Positions 7,439 to 7,879 of a stretch of DNA of 7,879 nucleotides are shown here, piece after piece. Each line of letters starts with the position of its first letter. Position 1 is the stretch's first letter. A program made the position numbers and the translations under genes. The notes beneath the pieces were generated by a model, which was not told where the DNA came from, ran no database searches, and worked only from the letters and a program-made list of their open reading frames with translations. Source of the stretch: Bacteroidota bacterium (GTDB lineage: Bacteria > Bacteroidota > Bacteroidia > Chitinophagales > Chitinophagaceae); contig JAPLER010000186.1 of the NCBI GenBank assembly GCA_026391115.1, forward strand, positions 1 to 7,879, written 5' to 3'.

Positions 7439-7476
7439 AAAAAACCCCAAACAGCTTTGAGAAACTAGTTTGGGGT
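7439..7476 (-). terminator. Probable intrinsic terminator for leftward transcription
   Basis: Read on the minus strand, a 9-bp perfect stem (ACCCCAAAC, 7476-7468, with GTTTGGGGT, 7452-7444) encloses a 15-base loop and is followed directly by a run of six T (7444-7439, the first one in the stem). G+C is concentrated in the stem, as in rho-independent terminators. Downstream of the hairpin on the plus strand there is no T-run, so orientation is leftward. It faces the dxs terminator, the arrangement seen between convergent transcripts, yet no minus-strand protein gene is visible to its right within the window. Confidence 0.68.
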
Positions 7477-7617
7477 ATAAGGTCTTAGTACAGACATTGT
7501 GGTTTTTTCGGATATGGGATTTTGCTACTTTAACCTCGATAAATTGTGTCTGTATCAATTCCAGTACAATATTAAGAGTCAATTTTTGATAAAATTTATG
7601 GCAACAAATATTAAGGG

Positions 7618-7703
7618 TAAAATTCAGGGTGTTTGTGTTTATTAACAGGCTAAAACCCCTTGCCAAAACCCCTTATTTATTTGCCAAAACCCCCTGAATT
7701 TTA
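7618..7703. repeat. 12-bp inverted repeat flanking a C-rich repeat cluster
   Basis: TAAAATTCAGGG at 7618-7629 is the exact reverse complement of 7692-7703. The 62 bases between the arms include the AAAACCCC repeats, with the right arm overlapping the end of the last copy. A plus-strand T-rich run follows (7706-7716). The arms could form a stem on either strand. Confidence 0.7.
7648..7694 (+). repeat. Direct repeats of a TTGCCAAAACCCC unit
   Basis: TTGCCAAAACCCC occurs exactly at 7660-7672 and 7681-7693 (offset 21), and a degenerate copy, GGCTAAAACCCC, lies at 7648-7659, adjoining the first. On the minus strand this reads as GGGG/GGGGG runs separated by TTTT-containing spacers. AAAACCCC also occurs at 7441-7448 in the leftward terminator. 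Unit spacing is irregular, so this is not a CRISPR array. Confidence 0.75.
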
Positions 7704-7721
7704 ACTTATTTTTTTTATATT

Positions 7722-7747
7722 ATACACATTGTCAACACATTGTGTAT
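7722..7747. promoter_or_regulatory. Operator-like dyad with overlapping 9-bp direct repeat
   Basis: ATACACA (7722-7728) and TGTGTAT (7741-7747) form a 7-bp inverted repeat. Inside it, ACACATTGT is directly repeated at 7724-7732 and 7735-7743, about one helical turn (11 bp) apart, and ACACA-T-TGTGT (7735-7745) is a perfect small palindrome. This density of symmetry in an intergenic region suggests a protein-binding site, but the regulator and target are unknown. Confidence 0.35.
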
Positions 7748-7852
7748 TTAATAGACTAATAATCAAGCTATTAATAAACTGCATTTAAATGTTAATACTA
7801 AAACTGAAAATAGCTTTACACCCACAATATAAAATAATCAAAAAAAAATAGT

Positions 7853-7879
7853 ATGCAAACAATTCAAAACTCAACAAAA
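7853..7879 (+). CDS. Possible start of a gene running off the right edge
   Basis: ATG at 7853 opens a frame that stays open for nine codons (MQTIQNSTK) to the end of the window. It is preceded by a long A+T-rich region and has no Shine-Dalgarno, which is normal for this phylum. Nine codons are too few to identify or confirm a gene; the call rests only on position after a long noncoding stretch. Confidence 0.22.

Larger units (their letters stand above)
7477..7705 (-). ncRNA. Possible structured noncoding transcript (speculative)
   Basis: The stretch upstream of the leftward terminator has no protein frame but contains two inverted repeats that could pair in RNA: TAAAATTCAGGG with its exact complement (12 bp, 7692-7703 and 7618-7629), and TACAGACA with its exact complement (8 bp, 7547-7554 and 7489-7496). 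Followed by the terminator hairpin this gives three potential stems in a row. No promoter with correct spacing is seen and it matches no RNA family I recognise. The boundaries are arbitrary, set by the outermost stems. It could equally be the 3' untranslated end of a gene beyond the right edge. Confidence 0.2.
7332..7852. other. About 520 bp without a recognisable protein gene
   Basis: No frame on either strand looks like a protein. The longest open frame (minus, 7666-7394) starts with TTG, has low-complexity composition and runs through a terminator-like hairpin. The stretch does hold structure: a leftward-facing terminator hairpin (7439-7476), two long-range inverted repeats (7489-7496 with 7547-7554; 7618-7629 with 7692-7703), an AAAACCCC-type repeat cluster (7648-7694), an ACACATTGT dyad/direct repeat (7722-7747), and another 8-bp inverted repeat (7765-7772 with 7809-7816). 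No tRNA, tmRNA, RNase P or SRP RNA hallmark was recognised. Confidence 0.6.

Noticed and set aside
7394..7666. Minus-strand open frame of 90 codons with a TTG start
   Set aside because: It has no recognisable motif, overlaps the GGGGTTTT repeats and both inverted repeats, and reads straight through the leftward terminator hairpin; most likely a chance frame in noncoding DNA.
7648..7694. AAAACCCC repeats as a CRISPR array or telomere-like end
   Set aside because: Only two exact short units with irregular spacing, no spacers of constant length and no cas genes; a telomere is not expected in the middle of a bacterial chromosome region.
7719..7735. Minus-strand TTGACA and TATAAT, resembling a sigma70 promoter
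   Set aside because: The two hexamers are only 5 bases apart instead of about 17, and Bacteroidota primary sigma factors use a different consensus (TTTG / TAnnTTTG).

Overview
The window looks like a chromosomal housekeeping stretch from a low-GC member of the Bacteroidota, probably near the Chitinophagales/Chitinophagaceae. The reasons are: a strongly A+T-rich sequence; no Shine-Dalgarno purine tract in front of any of the genes; a TAnnTTTG-like element just upstream of one start; and protein sequences (Dxs, the SLC45/GPH-like MFS carrier, the UbiA-type prenyltransferase) that read like Bacteroidota family members. The placement rests on remembered family patterns, not on a search.

Layout. 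At 1-633 (minus strand) lies the N-terminal 211 codons of a sugar-type MFS transporter that runs off the left edge. A 165-bp divergent intergenic region (634-798) separates it from a plus-strand series: cystathionine beta-synthase (799-2157), a long Thermus/rickettsia-type isocitrate dehydrogenase with an extra C-terminal domain (2316-3770), a UbiA-family prenyltransferase with a TTG start (3849-4769), the RuvX/YqgF nuclease-like protein (4776-5186, 6 bp after the prenyltransferase) and DXP synthase (5305-7257). A strong intrinsic terminator (7289-7331) ends the plus-strand series. The last ~550 bp hold no convincing protein gene. They do contain a second, oppositely oriented terminator-like hairpin (7439-7476), long-range inverted repeats, a GGGGTTTT-type repeat cluster (minus-strand reading) and an operator-like dyad. 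The start of a further plus-strand gene may lie at 7853.

How the genes fit together. CBS (PLP enzyme) feeds transsulfuration and isocitrate dehydrogenase is a TCA-cycle step. Dxs (TPP enzyme) makes DXP, the precursor of MEP-pathway isoprenoids and also of PLP and thiamine. The UbiA-type enzyme uses polyprenyl diphosphate, most plausibly for menaquinone, since Bacteroidota do not make ubiquinone. RuvX is a conserved nucleic-acid nuclease-fold protein that appears co-transcribed with the prenyltransferase. I see no mobile element, CRISPR array, defence system, tRNA or rRNA. The coding part is ordinary. What merits a second look is the noncoding right end, the NAD-like coenzyme signature of the isocitrate dehydrogenase and the start of the prenyltransferase gene.
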